From Glaciecola sp965660815 (GTDB lineage: Bacteria > Pseudomonadota > Gammaproteobacteria > Enterobacterales > Alteromonadaceae): a DNA stretch of 48,699 nucleotides. The notes under the pieces were generated by a model, which made no database searches, was not told the origin of the DNA, and saw only the letters and a program-made list of their open reading frames with translations. Location of the stretch: the NCBI GenBank assembly GCA_965660815.1, contig CBFIBG010000093.1, positions 1-48,699 on the forward strand, given 5' to 3'. The position numbers were made by a program, and so were the translations under genes. Below, piece after piece: positions 25,745 through 34,128 of the stretch. Each line of letters opens with the position of its first letter. Within the stretch, counting starts at the first letter, position 1.

Positions 25745-27651
25745 AGACCTGGACCTATCATTAAGTGAACCCTCCAAGTGTTTTCTATTTTTGATTCACC
25801 GCGTGCGATATAAAATTGAACGTTACCAATGGGCGATAACCAATGAGCTCCTATGCCAACACCTGTTGCCAAATCACGTGCAAACTCGTCTGTCGCATTT
25901 CCAACGTCAATAAAAGTGGCTACTCGCCAGTCTTCTGCAACTCTATAAGCATACTCAACACTTGCAACCGCCAAATATTTACCACCAATTAGCTCTGTGG
26001 TAATTTCACCATCCTGCTCCACGAATTCAAATTCAGATAATTCATTGAAGCCAAATCCTCTCACACTCTGATCGCCGCCAGCGAAAAAACGGTGGGATGA
26101 TGGTACTCGGCTAAAATCATCAGTCGCAATAGCACCCGCATCAGCCCTCAAGGTAAATCGATGATTTGAATATTCTCGGATCCATTTCGTTGTGGCTAGC
26201 ACTTTGAACAAGTCGATATCTGAAACAATTGATTTTGAAGCAGTCTGAATGGTCAATTGTTGTCTGTCTCCCCAATCTACAAATATATCGCCTACTTTTC
26301 TGGTTCTGGTTAGCGTGAAGCCTGGCATTAAAAGAGTAGTGGTTTGCTTTGGCTGTATGCCCTGAATAAAAGACTCTCTTTCTATAGTGATAAAACCAAT
26401 CTGGTCCCACTCGTCGTCTTCAGTTGCTCCCCACTGGCGCAGAATTTCAAAACTTGCATTATCACTTTGAGTTTGGTTTTCATCCGTCTGTTTTAACGTA
26501 ACTCTGTAATTTAAAAAATCGTTCAATGGATTGGCTTTAGGAATTCTATAATCTAGACTTATAGATCTGCGAGGATTTGAAAGATAAAGTTTCGCGCCTA
26601 GTTCATGTCCATCAAGATTAACCCAAGGCCTCCTCCAATCAACACTGAGCCGAGTTCTGGTATCGGTCGAAAAACCAACTCCAAACTGATATAAATCTTT
26701 AGGCTTAGGTTGCAAAATCACTTCGATTGGCACTTGCAAGTCATTGGCTTCCGTAGAATTTGCTCTTGCTATAGCGTTATCAAAGTAACCGGTGCTCGCC
26801 ATATTTAATGAAAACTCACCAATTTTAGACTGATCGAAAAACTGACCAGATTTAAATGGCTTGACCTTTTCCGCTAAATGCTGACCTCTGGTTTCCTTGA
26901 GAAAGTTAAGCTCACCAAACAAATACCTTTCATTCAGATTAAATATCCAGTGTACAATCGCATAACTTTTTTGCTTGGCGGGTTGAACCGAAGTATCTGA
27001 GGCGCCTTCAGAGATTTGCGGTTTAGCCGCAGTATTACTTTTCATCTCTTGGTTTTCAGAGTCAGATTGTTTTACGTTTATTGATAATTTGTGCAGAATA
27101 AAATTGAAATCGAAATACCCGTATAAAACAGCGTAAGTGCTGAGTTGATTCTTCAATTGATCGTACGTATTTTGATTTAATGGCTTACCTTCAAACTGTC
27201 TAACTTTTTGAATAACATTCAATAGGTCTTGTGGAATATTTTTGTAGCCTTGTGTTCCCTCTATTATATCAGTCTGCAAGATTACATTAGATACTTTGGT
27301 TATCTCATTTAATTCAACGTGAACATCAACTTCTAGGTTTTCGGGTTGAGTAAACGTTATAGGTTCTATTTTGACGTTTGCATCATAATAAGAGAAAGCA
27401 TGTACCGCTTTTGTTATATTTTTATTTAGTTCTAATTGATAATCGTCAACGGCTAGTTCAGACGAAGGTTTTTTCACCTGATTGGCAAATAACCGAATGT
27501 TTTCTTCAATATCATTGTTATCAATGCCAGATATATTTAACTCAAGAGCAGACCCTGAAGAACACCTAAATATTAAAACTAAAAAACATAAAAAACATAG
27601 GGATAACTTAACAAACCTATTAGAAAACTTCCTTTGAGTTGAAACGGTCAC
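25741..27651 (-). CDS. tamA: outer-membrane assembly protein TamA (Omp85 family)
   Basis: A 636-residue Omp85-family outer-membrane protein, partner of TamB. A signal peptide (about 1-36) is followed by POTRA domains (about 37-310) and a 16-strand barrel. The hallmark VRGF of the barrel-closing loop 6 is at 530-533, and the C-terminus fits a last barrel strand. It is longer than E. coli TamA (577), with an extra low-complexity stretch around 200-225 between POTRA regions. The start is GTG at 27651, supported by AAGGG five bases before. tamA and tamB overlap by four bases and form one transcript. Confidence 0.92.
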   Translation of the reverse strand: MTVSTQRKFSNRFVKLSLCFLCFLVLIFRCSSGSALELNISGIDNNDIEENIRLFANQVKKPSSELAVDDYQLELNKNITKAVHAFSYYDANVKIEPITFTQPENLEVDVHVELNEITKVSNVILQTDIIEGTQGYKNIPQDLLNVIQKVRQFEGKPLNQNTYDQLKNQLSTYAVLYGYFDFNFILHKLSINVKQSDSENQEMKSNTAAKPQISEGASDTSVQPAKQKSYAIVHWIFNLNERYLFGELNFLKETRGQHLAEKVKPFKSGQFFDQSKIGEFSLNMASTGYFDNAIARANSTEANDLQVPIEVILQPKPKDLYQFGVGFSTDTRTRLSVDWRRPWVNLDGHELGAKLYLSNPRRSISLDYRIPKANPLNDFLNYRVTLKQTDENQTQSDNASFEILRQWGATEDDEWDQIGFITIERESFIQGIQPKQTTTLLMPGFTLTRTRKVGDIFVDWGDRQQLTIQTASKSIVSDIDLFKVLATTKWIREYSNHRFTLRADAGAIATDDFSRVPSSHRFFAGGDQSVRGFGFNELSEFEFVEQDGEITTELIGGKYLAVASVEYAYRVAEDWRVATFIDVGNATDEFARDLATGVGIGAHWLSPIGNVQFYIARGESKIENTWRVHLMIGPGL

Positions 27652-27766
27652 TCGTACCCTTTTTATTTGAGTAAATGTAGTTCTCGACTAATGTCCAGTT
27701 AGCCGACAGAAGACAACGGTATAGCATATAGTATATGGCAAGAACGAGCTGTTCGCATTTATTACA

Positions 27767-27808
27767 GGACATTTCTTTGCCTACTAAGGACATTTCTTTG
27801 CCTACTAA
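27767..27808. repeat. perfect 21-bp tandem duplication
   Basis: Two identical consecutive copies (27767-27787 and 27788-27808) of a unit beginning GGACATTTCTTT and ending CTACTAA. It lies in the tamA-hslU gap upstream of the small-RNA candidate. Confidence 0.9.
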
Positions 27809-27931
27809 GAAGACAGCATGCTATCACGTTAAGTTCATTATGCAGAACATCAATGAATCCAGAGATGTAATTAGTTAGCAGCCACATAAAACTTCTTTGC
27901 ACACTGTCTAAGTAGTTAGTTTAATTTTCCC

Positions 27932-27992
27932 TTTGTACTGTTGTCGTAACAGTACAATTCAAGCTAAAAGCCTAGTGCTTTTAGCTTTTTTT
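27932..27992 (+). ncRNA. candidate two-hairpin small RNA
   Basis: A 10-bp hairpin (27933-27942 with 27948-27957, TTGTACTGTT) is followed three bases later by a terminator hairpin and seven T's. A -10-like TTTAAT (27920-27925) lies 17 bases after a weak -35-like TTGCAC (27897-27902), placing the start at about 27932. Both flanking genes run the other way, so this plus-strand terminator has no protein gene to serve. The RNA would be about 60 nt, and the first hairpin could instead be an operator. No known RNA family is recognised. Confidence 0.4.
27961..27992 (+). terminator. plus-strand intrinsic terminator without a gene
   Basis: AAGCTAAAAGC (27961-27971) pairs perfectly with GCTTTTAGCTT (27977-27987) across a 5-base loop, and T's run from 27986 to 27992. 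On the minus strand no T-run follows. It is a good plus-strand terminator. Confidence 0.8.
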
Positions 27993-28034
27993 CACGTCTT
28001 TAAGGACTAGGAATGCACAAAACTTAATTCATTT

Positions 28035-28057
28035 AAAAAGCCGGCAACAGCCGGCTT
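28035..28057 (-). terminator. intrinsic terminator of hslVU
   Basis: AAGCCGGC (28038-28045) and GCCGGCTT (28050-28057) form a GC-rich stem with loop AACA. On the minus strand five T's follow (28039-28035). It begins 25 bases past the hslU stop. Confidence 0.85.
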
Positions 28058-28081
28058 ATTTTAAAACGACATAATAATGCG

Positions 28082-29410
28082 TTATAAGATAAATCTAGAT
28101 AAATCTTCGTTTTCAACCAGAGCTTGTAAGTGACTATTCACGTAATCTTCGTCAATTGTAATTGATTCGCCTGATTTATCAGATGCTTCAAACGATATAT
28201 CTTCCATCAATCGCTCCATCACGGTGTGAAGTCTTCTCGCACCAATATTTTCGGTTTTTTCATTAACCTGCCATGCTGCCTCTGCAATACGCTTTATTCC
28301 GCTTTCAGAGAAAGAAATATCAACTCCTTCTGTCAACATCAAAGCTTTATATTGTTCCGTAAGCGACGCATTAGGCTCCGTGAGTATTCTTACAAAATCC
28401 TCAGTTGTTAAAGCAGATAATTCAACTCTTATAGGAAGACGACCTTGCAGTTCTGGTATTAAATCTGACGGCTTGGCCATTTGAAAAGCGCCAGACGCGA
28501 TAAATAAGATATGGTCTGTTTTTACCATTCCGTGCTTTGTTGATACTGTAGAGCCTTCTACTAATGGCAACAAATCGCGCTGTACGCCTTCTCTTGAAAC
28601 GTCCGCTCCACTATTCCCCTCGCGTTTACATATTTTGTCAATCTCATCTACAAACACAATTCCATTTTGTTCCAACGATTCTATGGCAGTTTCCTTTAAA
28701 TCTTCATGGTTGATCAGTTTCACTGACTCCTCTTCAACCAGAATTTTAAAGGCATCTTTAATTTTTAGCTTTTTTTTCTTCTTTTTATCTCCAGACAAGT
28801 TTTGAAACATGCCCTGAAGTTGATTCGTCATTTCTTCCATGCCGGGAGGCGCCATAATTTCAACGCCCACTTGAGGAAGTGACACGTCTAACTCAATTTC
28901 TTTGTCATCCAATTGACCTTCTCTTAGTTTTTTACGAAATACTTGCCTTGCGCCCTTTTCTTCAACGGGCTCCTTTTCTCCAAATGAATTTTCAGCAGGA
29001 GGGATCAGTATGTCCAAAATTCGATCTTCAGCTGCTTCTTCCGCACGGTATTTGACTTTTTTTGTTGCATTTTCCTTTGTCATTTTTACTGCGATATCGG
29101 CAAGGTCGCGGATGATTGATTCGACTTCTTTTCCCACATAGCCCACCTCTGTAAATTTCGTCGCTTCAACTTTAATGAAAGGTGCATTAGCCATTTTTGC
29201 TAGACGGCGAGCGATTTCCGTTTTCCCCACACCAGTTGGGCCAATCATTAATATATTTTTTGGGGTGACCTCTTGTCGTAATTCAGTACCAAGTTGCATT
29301 CTTCGCCATCTATTTCTAAGCGCAATGGACACAGAACGTTTGGCATCTGCCTGTCCAATAATGTGCTTGTCAAGTGCGTGAACTATTTCTCGTGGAGTCA
29401 TTTCAGACAT
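28082..29410 (-). CDS. hslU: ATP-dependent protease ATPase subunit HslU
   Basis: AAA+ unfoldase that feeds substrates into the HslV peptidase in the cytoplasm. At 442 residues it is close to E. coli HslU (443). Walker A GPTGVGKT is at 57-64, the pore loop GYVG at 90-93, and Walker B FVDEID near 253-258. The variable I-domain (about 110-240) has a lysine-rich stretch near 205-213. The C-terminal LSRFIL tail, which inserts into HslV to activate it, is intact. The start ATG lies 69 bases after hslV; the gene order hslV-hslU is the usual one. Confidence 0.97.
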   Translation of the reverse strand: MSEMTPREIVHALDKHIIGQADAKRSVSIALRNRWRRMQLGTELRQEVTPKNILMIGPTGVGKTEIARRLAKMANAPFIKVEATKFTEVGYVGKEVESIIRDLADIAVKMTKENATKKVKYRAEEAAEDRILDILIPPAENSFGEKEPVEEKGARQVFRKKLREGQLDDKEIELDVSLPQVGVEIMAPPGMEEMTNQLQGMFQNLSGDKKKKKKLKIKDAFKILVEEESVKLINHEDLKETAIESLEQNGIVFVDEIDKICKREGNSGADVSREGVQRDLLPLVEGSTVSTKHGMVKTDHILFIASGAFQMAKPSDLIPELQGRLPIRVELSALTTEDFVRILTEPNASLTEQYKALMLTEGVDISFSESGIKRIAEAAWQVNEKTENIGARRLHTVMERLMEDISFEASDKSGESITIDEDYVNSHLQALVENEDLSRFIL

Positions 29411-29479
29411 ATTAATTCCTATCTATATTGCTTAAGTCGAGTCTAAGAACTACCAATACTTCTTGTCAATTTGGCCTGT

Positions 29480-30004
29480 TTAATAATCTAACGTTTCGAC
29501 TGTTTGATTTGAATTAGTAAATACACATATATCACCGGCAATAGAAAGCGATTTTGTGGCTATTTCTTGTGCATTCAATTCAGTATTTTCTAATAAAGCA
29601 GTGGCTGCAGATTGCGCATAAGGACCACCTGAGCCAATGGCTATCAAGTCGTTTTCTGGTTGAATAACGTCACCATTACCTGTAATCACAAAAGATGCTG
29701 AATGATCAGCGACCGCCAAAAGGGCCTCTAACCTTCGCAGCGCCCTATCGGTACGCCAATCTTTTGCTAACTCTACCGCGGCTCTGGTTAAGTGACCTTG
29801 ATGTATTTCGAGTTTGCTCTCAAACCTTTCAAACAATGTAAACGCATCTGCGGTCCCTCCTGCAAAGCCTGCTAGAACTTTATCGTGATACAAACGACGT
29901 ACCTTGCGAGCGTTTCCTTTCATTACTGTATTGCCCAAAGACACTTGGCCATCACCAGCTACTACCACTTTATTTCCTCTTCGCACCGAAACAATCGTCG
30001 TCAT
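29480..30004 (-). CDS. hslV: ATP-dependent protease peptidase subunit HslV
   Basis: Threonine peptidase of the HslVU protease. The 174-residue protein begins MTTIVSVRRG; after Met removal Thr2 is the N-terminal nucleophile. AGDGQVSLG (16-24), GFAGGTADAFTL (46-57) and IGSGGPYAQSAA (122-133) are conserved. A strong GAGGAG site lies six bases before the ATG. A sigma-32-type promoter (30046-30073) directly upstream indicates heat-shock control of hslVU. Confidence 0.97.
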   Translation of the reverse strand: MTTIVSVRRGNKVVVAGDGQVSLGNTVMKGNARKVRRLYHDKVLAGFAGGTADAFTLFERFESKLEIHQGHLTRAAVELAKDWRTDRALRRLEALLAVADHSASFVITGNGDVIQPENDLIAIGSGGPYAQSAATALLENTELNAQEIATKSLSIAGDICVFTNSNQTVETLDY

Positions 30005-30045
30005 GTTTTACTCCTCAACTTAGCTTGTGCAGGTAATGGCTATAT

Positions 30046-30073
30046 AGATGGGTCGTGAAAAAAAGTTTTCAAG
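30046..30073 (-). promoter_or_regulatory. sigma-32 heat-shock promoter of hslVU
   Basis: On the minus strand CTTGAAA (30073-30067) is followed, after 13 bases, by ACCCATCT (30053-30046). This matches the sigma-32 consensus CTTGAAA-N(13-15)-CCCCATNT at all but one position. The expected start is about 30040, giving a 5' leader of roughly 35 bases. It lies between ftsN and hslV. Confidence 0.85.
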
Positions 30074-30128
30074 ACAGCAAAGCAGAATTGGTTAAGTAAT
30101 ATGTTTAGAAAAAACCCAATTGAGTATC

Positions 30129-30713
30129 TCACCAAATTTTGCAACCTCGTATATTCGCATCCCGAAGCGTGTGTCTGTCTCGTTCAGCATTTCTTTTCCT
30201 TTCATAAGGTCCAAGCACCACCCTATGCCAAATACCATTGCTACCATCGCTTTTTAGTATTCGTGATTCCAACCCTTGAAAGGCTAACTTCGCCTTCAAC
30301 TCATCAGCTCGTTCAAAAGTTCTAAATGAACCACATTGCATGATGTATTGTCGGTCACTCTCTAATGGGCCCTTTGTGTCTACTTCAACTTGAAAGTCGG
30401 GTAACGAGTCTATGTACTCCCATTGTTCTTCTTGAAGTTTAGGTAGAGGGGGCAAAGAAAGCTGTTCTAATGACTCATCTTTATTGAGACTAGGTTCCTC
30501 AACTTGCTCAGGAGCAGAAGCATCTGCATTGCTTGAAGGACTGACCTCTTGACTATTATCTATGCTAGCCAAAAAATATAGACCCCATATAAATGCAGAA
30601 AGAAGCAAAATAGCAAGCGATATCCTAAACCAATTTACTTTAGCTTGATGATTTTTGTTCTTACCTTTTTTTTTGATTGTTTGCGAACGAGTAACGTAAT
30701 CTTTTGTGGCCAT
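30129..30713 (-). CDS. ftsN: cell division protein FtsN (SPOR domain)
   Basis: Late divisome protein that activates septal peptidoglycan synthesis. The 194-residue protein has a basic cytoplasmic N-terminus, a membrane helix (29-50), a Pro/Glu/Ser-rich periplasmic linker (52-115) and a SPOR domain (about 120-194) that binds denuded glycan strands. Cys127 and Cys191 sit where E. coli FtsN has its SPOR disulfide. It is short compared with E. coli FtsN (319), mainly in the linker. The position just before hslVU is the conserved one. The N-terminal FtsA-binding region is only partly recognisable. Confidence 0.9.
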   Translation of the reverse strand: MATKDYVTRSQTIKKKGKNKNHQAKVNWFRISLAILLLSAFIWGLYFLASIDNSQEVSPSSNADASAPEQVEEPSLNKDESLEQLSLPPLPKLQEEQWEYIDSLPDFQVEVDTKGPLESDRQYIMQCGSFRTFERADELKAKLAFQGLESRILKSDGSNGIWHRVVLGPYERKRNAERDRHTLRDANIRGCKIW

Positions 30714-31016
30714 TGAATTAGTTCATTATTATTAAATTAGGAAGAATGTTGAATATGCGAGATTAATATCTTAAGACCGACGACCTGTCGCGCTGAGATT
30801 TAATTAAACGATGACAGCAAAATTTCATTTGTCTTATGAATGTCTAGTGTAATACATCTTCTGCGCAGCCGGCTAATTAATTTTTAAATACTACAGAATT
30901 TGAAATATGGAAATGGCACTAATTAAAAATGTCAAATATTAGAAAATTATTAGGGCGTAATGAAAAGCAAAAAACTTTGCAACATCATTACTACTGTTTA
31001 GATAATGAATCGCGTA
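30714..31016. other. priA/ftsN intergenic region
   Basis: About 300 A/T-rich bases between two leftward genes. I see no gene, terminator or clear promoter. Some related bacteria carry argS near here; it is absent. Confidence 0.45.
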
Positions 31017-33263
31017 TTAACTAAAATCCGTTGGCATTATATCGAATGACCAACGCAACTTAGCCGAAAACTGGTGACTCTTTAATTCGCTCTTTACCTG
31101 TTTGAGAGCAACATTTAAATAACTCATGGAATTACCACTTATCACTGTAATGAACCGGTATCTGTTCTGTTTTTTTTCAACCGCAGCAGGAAACGGACCG
31201 ACGAACTGGAGTTGTTTGAACTGCGTTAACAATGAATTTGCAAACTGCATAAAATCCAGAATTAATGGCTTATCTTCATGCTCTACCCGAAGTGATGCTT
31301 GGAAAACTTTTGGCGGTAAATTTGCCGCTATACGCTCCTGCAAAAGAGTTCTTGAAAAGTCGGAATACCCATTATTGATAAGATCTTGAAGTAAAAAATT
31401 ACTCACTTGATGCGACTGTAGCCAAACCTCCCCACTGCTATTTTCTCTGCCGGCTCGCCCTCCAATTTGAGTCATCAACTGCGCCAATTTTTCAGGCGCT
31501 CTGTAATCTGAACTAAATAAAAAAGAATCGACGTTTAAGATAATGGCTAAAGTCACTTTTGGAAAATGATGGCCTTTCGACAATATCTGTGTACCAATAA
31601 GAATTTGGTGCTGATTGGAATTGATTTCAGACAGTATGGACGTTAGCTTATCTTTCCCCTTAACAGAATCACTGTCTATCCTTATTGTGGAATAATTGGG
31701 GAAATGTGAACGACAGAAGTCTTGGATCTGCTCTGTTCCAATTCCTTTAGTCGTAATATTTTGCGATTGACACTGTGAGCATCTGGGTCGCAGATTTGAA
31801 TACTTGCCACATCGGTGACATTGCAAATTGTTCGTACTTGCATGAACCGTGTATGGATAGTCACAATAATTGCAACTTTCAACATGACCACAACCGTTGC
31901 ATATTAAGGCTGGTGCGTAACCTCGTCTATTAACAAATATAATAACTTGATTACCTTGATCCAACTGTTGCTTCATTCTAGACAGCAATGCTGGAGCCAA
32001 GCCGGCTTGCAGTTTCAAACCTCTCAAATCCAACAAATGCTGAGTTGGCAAGCTCGCTTGACCTGCTCGGTTCTTGAGCATCAAGTGACAATATTTTTTA
32101 TTTAATGCGTGATACAACGACTCCAATGAGGGAGTGGCTGACCCTAAAATTAAGGGTATATCCAGTTGCCTAGCACGATATATGGCAACGTCTCTTGCAT
32201 GATATCTCAACGAATCTTGTTGTTTAAAAGACTCATCATGTTCTTCATCCACTATTACCATCCCTAGTTTAGTGATGGGTAAAAATACCGACGAGCGAGT
32301 ACCTATGAATACTCCCATCTGACCAGAGACGGCTTGCTTAAACACTTCAAGCCTTTGAGTATCATTAAGGCCGCTATGCCAAACCGCGACCACTTTTCCA
32401 AATCGCTGTTCAAATCTGCGAACAGTTTGAGGAGTTAGGCCTATTTCCGGCACCAAAATCAATACTTGTTTTTCTGCTAGCAATACCTCCTCGATCACTT
32501 GCATATAGACTTCTGTCTTGCCGCTCCCAGTTACTCCTTCCAGTAATGTGACCCCAAAACTCTTGCGCTGATTAATCGTAGCAATGGCAATGGCTTGTTC
32601 AGGATTGGGGCGTTTTTTATTTGCTATATTTACATTCTGTACCCAGGCGTTCGCTGTCACAGAACATGCTTGTAAGTCTACTATTTCTTTTTTGACAAGT
32701 GCATTGACAATTACTGTTGAAAAAAGCTCTTTTAGGTCATTTAGCCAGACGTTTTCTCCCACTTTGATTTTGGCTCGTATGAACTGAAATAACTCTTGTT
32801 GTTTTTTGCTTCTTTTTAATTTTTGCTCTATCAGGCCAATATCTATCTGGCTAATTGTCACTTTTATTTGAGGCGCAATCTCGCTAGTGTGATAGTCTCC
32901 ATTTTTAGACGATGAGACTCTTAGCTTAAGAAGTTGATTAGGAAGCATGCAAGCGATGACTTCACCAATAGAACACAGATAGAAATCGCTGAGCCACTTT
33001 GCTAAGGCAAGCGTCTTGGGATCCAATATTGGCTTGCTGTCACAAACCGATATAACGCTTTTAAGTTTATTTAATTCGGTCGTTGCAACACTTGTTCGCG
33101 CTAAAACAACTCCAATTAATTTTTTATTTCCAAACGGAACAACAACTCTACATCCAACTTGAGCTTGTGCTGACAATTCACAAGACAAACTATATTGAAA
33201 AAGAGTGTCAAGAGGTACTGGGATGGCCACATTTACAAATAGTTGTTCGTTACTGCTTAGCAT
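31017..33263 (-). CDS. priA: primosomal protein N' (PriA helicase)
   Basis: Replication-restart helicase that reloads DnaB at stalled forks. The 748-residue protein has the 3'-DNA-binding domain at the N-terminus, Walker A GVTGSGKT (243-250) and DEEH (339-342). An eight-cysteine zinc region has four C-x2-C pairs (CNGC, CNYC, CHRC, CSQC). Motif VI reads IGGRAGR, where E. coli has VAGRAGR. The ATG at 33263 starts the family's N-terminus (LFVNVAIPVPLDTLF); an in-frame TTG at 33296 would add an unlikely basic leader. It diverges from rpmE, as in E. coli. Confidence 0.95.
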   Translation of the reverse strand: MLSSNEQLFVNVAIPVPLDTLFQYSLSCELSAQAQVGCRVVVPFGNKKLIGVVLARTSVATTELNKLKSVISVCDSKPILDPKTLALAKWLSDFYLCSIGEVIACMLPNQLLKLRVSSSKNGDYHTSEIAPQIKVTISQIDIGLIEQKLKRSKKQQELFQFIRAKIKVGENVWLNDLKELFSTVIVNALVKKEIVDLQACSVTANAWVQNVNIANKKRPNPEQAIAIATINQRKSFGVTLLEGVTGSGKTEVYMQVIEEVLLAEKQVLILVPEIGLTPQTVRRFEQRFGKVVAVWHSGLNDTQRLEVFKQAVSGQMGVFIGTRSSVFLPITKLGMVIVDEEHDESFKQQDSLRYHARDVAIYRARQLDIPLILGSATPSLESLYHALNKKYCHLMLKNRAGQASLPTQHLLDLRGLKLQAGLAPALLSRMKQQLDQGNQVIIFVNRRGYAPALICNGCGHVESCNYCDYPYTVHASTNNLQCHRCGKYSNLRPRCSQCQSQNITTKGIGTEQIQDFCRSHFPNYSTIRIDSDSVKGKDKLTSILSEINSNQHQILIGTQILSKGHHFPKVTLAIILNVDSFLFSSDYRAPEKLAQLMTQIGGRAGRENSSGEVWLQSHQVSNFLLQDLINNGYSDFSRTLLQERIAANLPPKVFQASLRVEHEDKPLILDFMQFANSLLTQFKQLQFVGPFPAAVEKKQNRYRFITVISGNSMSYLNVALKQVKSELKSHQFSAKLRWSFDIMPTDFS

Positions 33264-33588
33264 TAATTTGACTCGTATTTTCTTTTTATCAAACAACTAA
33301 AGTATATAAACGTGTGATTTAAAATAATGAAAAAATTCAATGTGTTTCGTTAGAACTTATTCTCAAGCCTGAGCCTAAAACACAATAAACTGCTATTTTG
33401 CTTTATAATTGTCGCATTATTGCAAAGTATATGCTTGGCAATAGAGCAATACAAGTGCAACTATTACTAGCGAAGACAACGCAAAATGGTTAAGAGCTTC
33501 CCTTTTCAATTCATGATCAGTGACCAATAAATAGGATTATTTTCAAAGCTGATAATAAGATTGGCTTTTGAGTTTATAAATATTTATC

Positions 33589-33615
33589 TTGATGATAAGG
33601 GTGTTTTCATATAAT
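33589..33615 (+). promoter_or_regulatory. probable rpmE promoter
   Basis: A perfect TATAAT -10 element at 33610-33615 follows TTGATG (33589-33594) at a short 15-base spacing. A start near 33622 would give a leader of about 105 bases. The -10 element is good and the -35 element doubtful. Confidence 0.5.
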
Positions 33616-33633
33616 ATTCGCGCTCCAAAATTT

Positions 33634-33657
33634 GAGCATTTTAAGAATTAAATGCTC
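33634..33657 (+). promoter_or_regulatory. hairpin in the rpmE leader
   Basis: GAGCATTT (33634-33641) and AAATGCTC (33650-33657) pair across an 8-base loop, about 70 bases before the rpmE ATG and just after the probable start site. It could be a structured leader used for control of L31 synthesis, which is speculative. Confidence 0.4.
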
Positions 33658-33727
33658 TTGTATTTAACATCGCTTGGTGTGCAACTGCGGGTTGTATAGC
33701 GAGGCGGCCTTAAAAGATAGGTAAACC

Positions 33728-33940
33728 ATGAAAGCTAATATTCATCCAAAATATGAAGAAATCACAGCGACTTGCTCATGTGGAAACGTGTTGAAAGTCC
33801 GCTCAACTGTCGGTAAAGACTTAAATCTAGATGTATGCTCTGAATGTCATCCATTTTACACCGGCAAGCAAAGAAACGTTGATACTGGTGGCCGTGTAGA
33901 CCGCTTTAAGAAACGTTTTGGTGCGCTTGGTAAAAAGTAG
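33728..33940 (+). CDS. rpmE: 50S ribosomal protein L31 (zinc-binding form)
   Basis: A 70-residue ribosomal protein nearly identical in layout to E. coli L31. The zinc ligands of the C+ form are present: Cys16, Cys18, Cys37 and Cys40. The block CHPFYTGKQRNVDTGGRVDR is typical. Loss of zinc normally leads to replacement by the C- paralog YkgM; none is visible here. Translation starts after AGG in a short spacing, and a strong terminator follows, so it is monocistronic. Confidence 0.98.
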   Translation: MKANIHPKYEEITATCSCGNVLKVRSTVGKDLNLDVCSECHPFYTGKQRNVDTGGRVDRFKKRFGALGKK

Positions 33941-33969
33941 ACCCAAAACGTCTGTATAGTACAACAAAC

Positions 33970-33999
33970 ACCGAACTCTTTGTCAGTTCGGTTTTTTTT
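33970..33999 (+). terminator. intrinsic terminator of rpmE
   Basis: ACCGAACT (33970-33977) pairs with AGTTCGGT (33985-33992) across a 7-base loop, followed by a run of T's to 33999. It begins 30 bases past the stop. Confidence 0.92.
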
Positions 34000-34128
34000 G
34001 TTTTAAAAGTTGTAATTAATCACACCTTAATATAAAAATCTAAAACCTAAGTCACTCCTGCATTAGCAACAATGACAAAAATGAGTATATAGGTCACTTG
34101 AACCTATGTTTAAACTGAGGGAAAAACA

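Larger units (their letters stand above)
27652..28081. other. tamA/hslU intergenic region
   Basis: About 430 bases between two leftward genes, with no protein gene. From left to right it holds a tandem duplication, a promoter-like pair with two hairpins and a plus-strand terminator (small-RNA candidate), and the hslU terminator. Confidence 0.6.
33264..33727. other. priA/rpmE divergent region
   Basis: About 460 bases without a gene. It holds the rpmE -10 element and leader hairpin listed separately. A TATACT hexamer (minus strand, 33306-33301) could be the priA -10 element; its -35 partner is not clear. Confidence 0.5.

Noticed and set aside
26141..26410. 89-residue minus-strand ORF inside tamA
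   Set aside because: It is a shadow frame of the well-supported tamA coding region.
27938..27952. LexA box in the tamA-hslU gap
   Set aside because: CTGT and ACAG are separated by seven bases rather than eight, and no SOS gene is adjacent.
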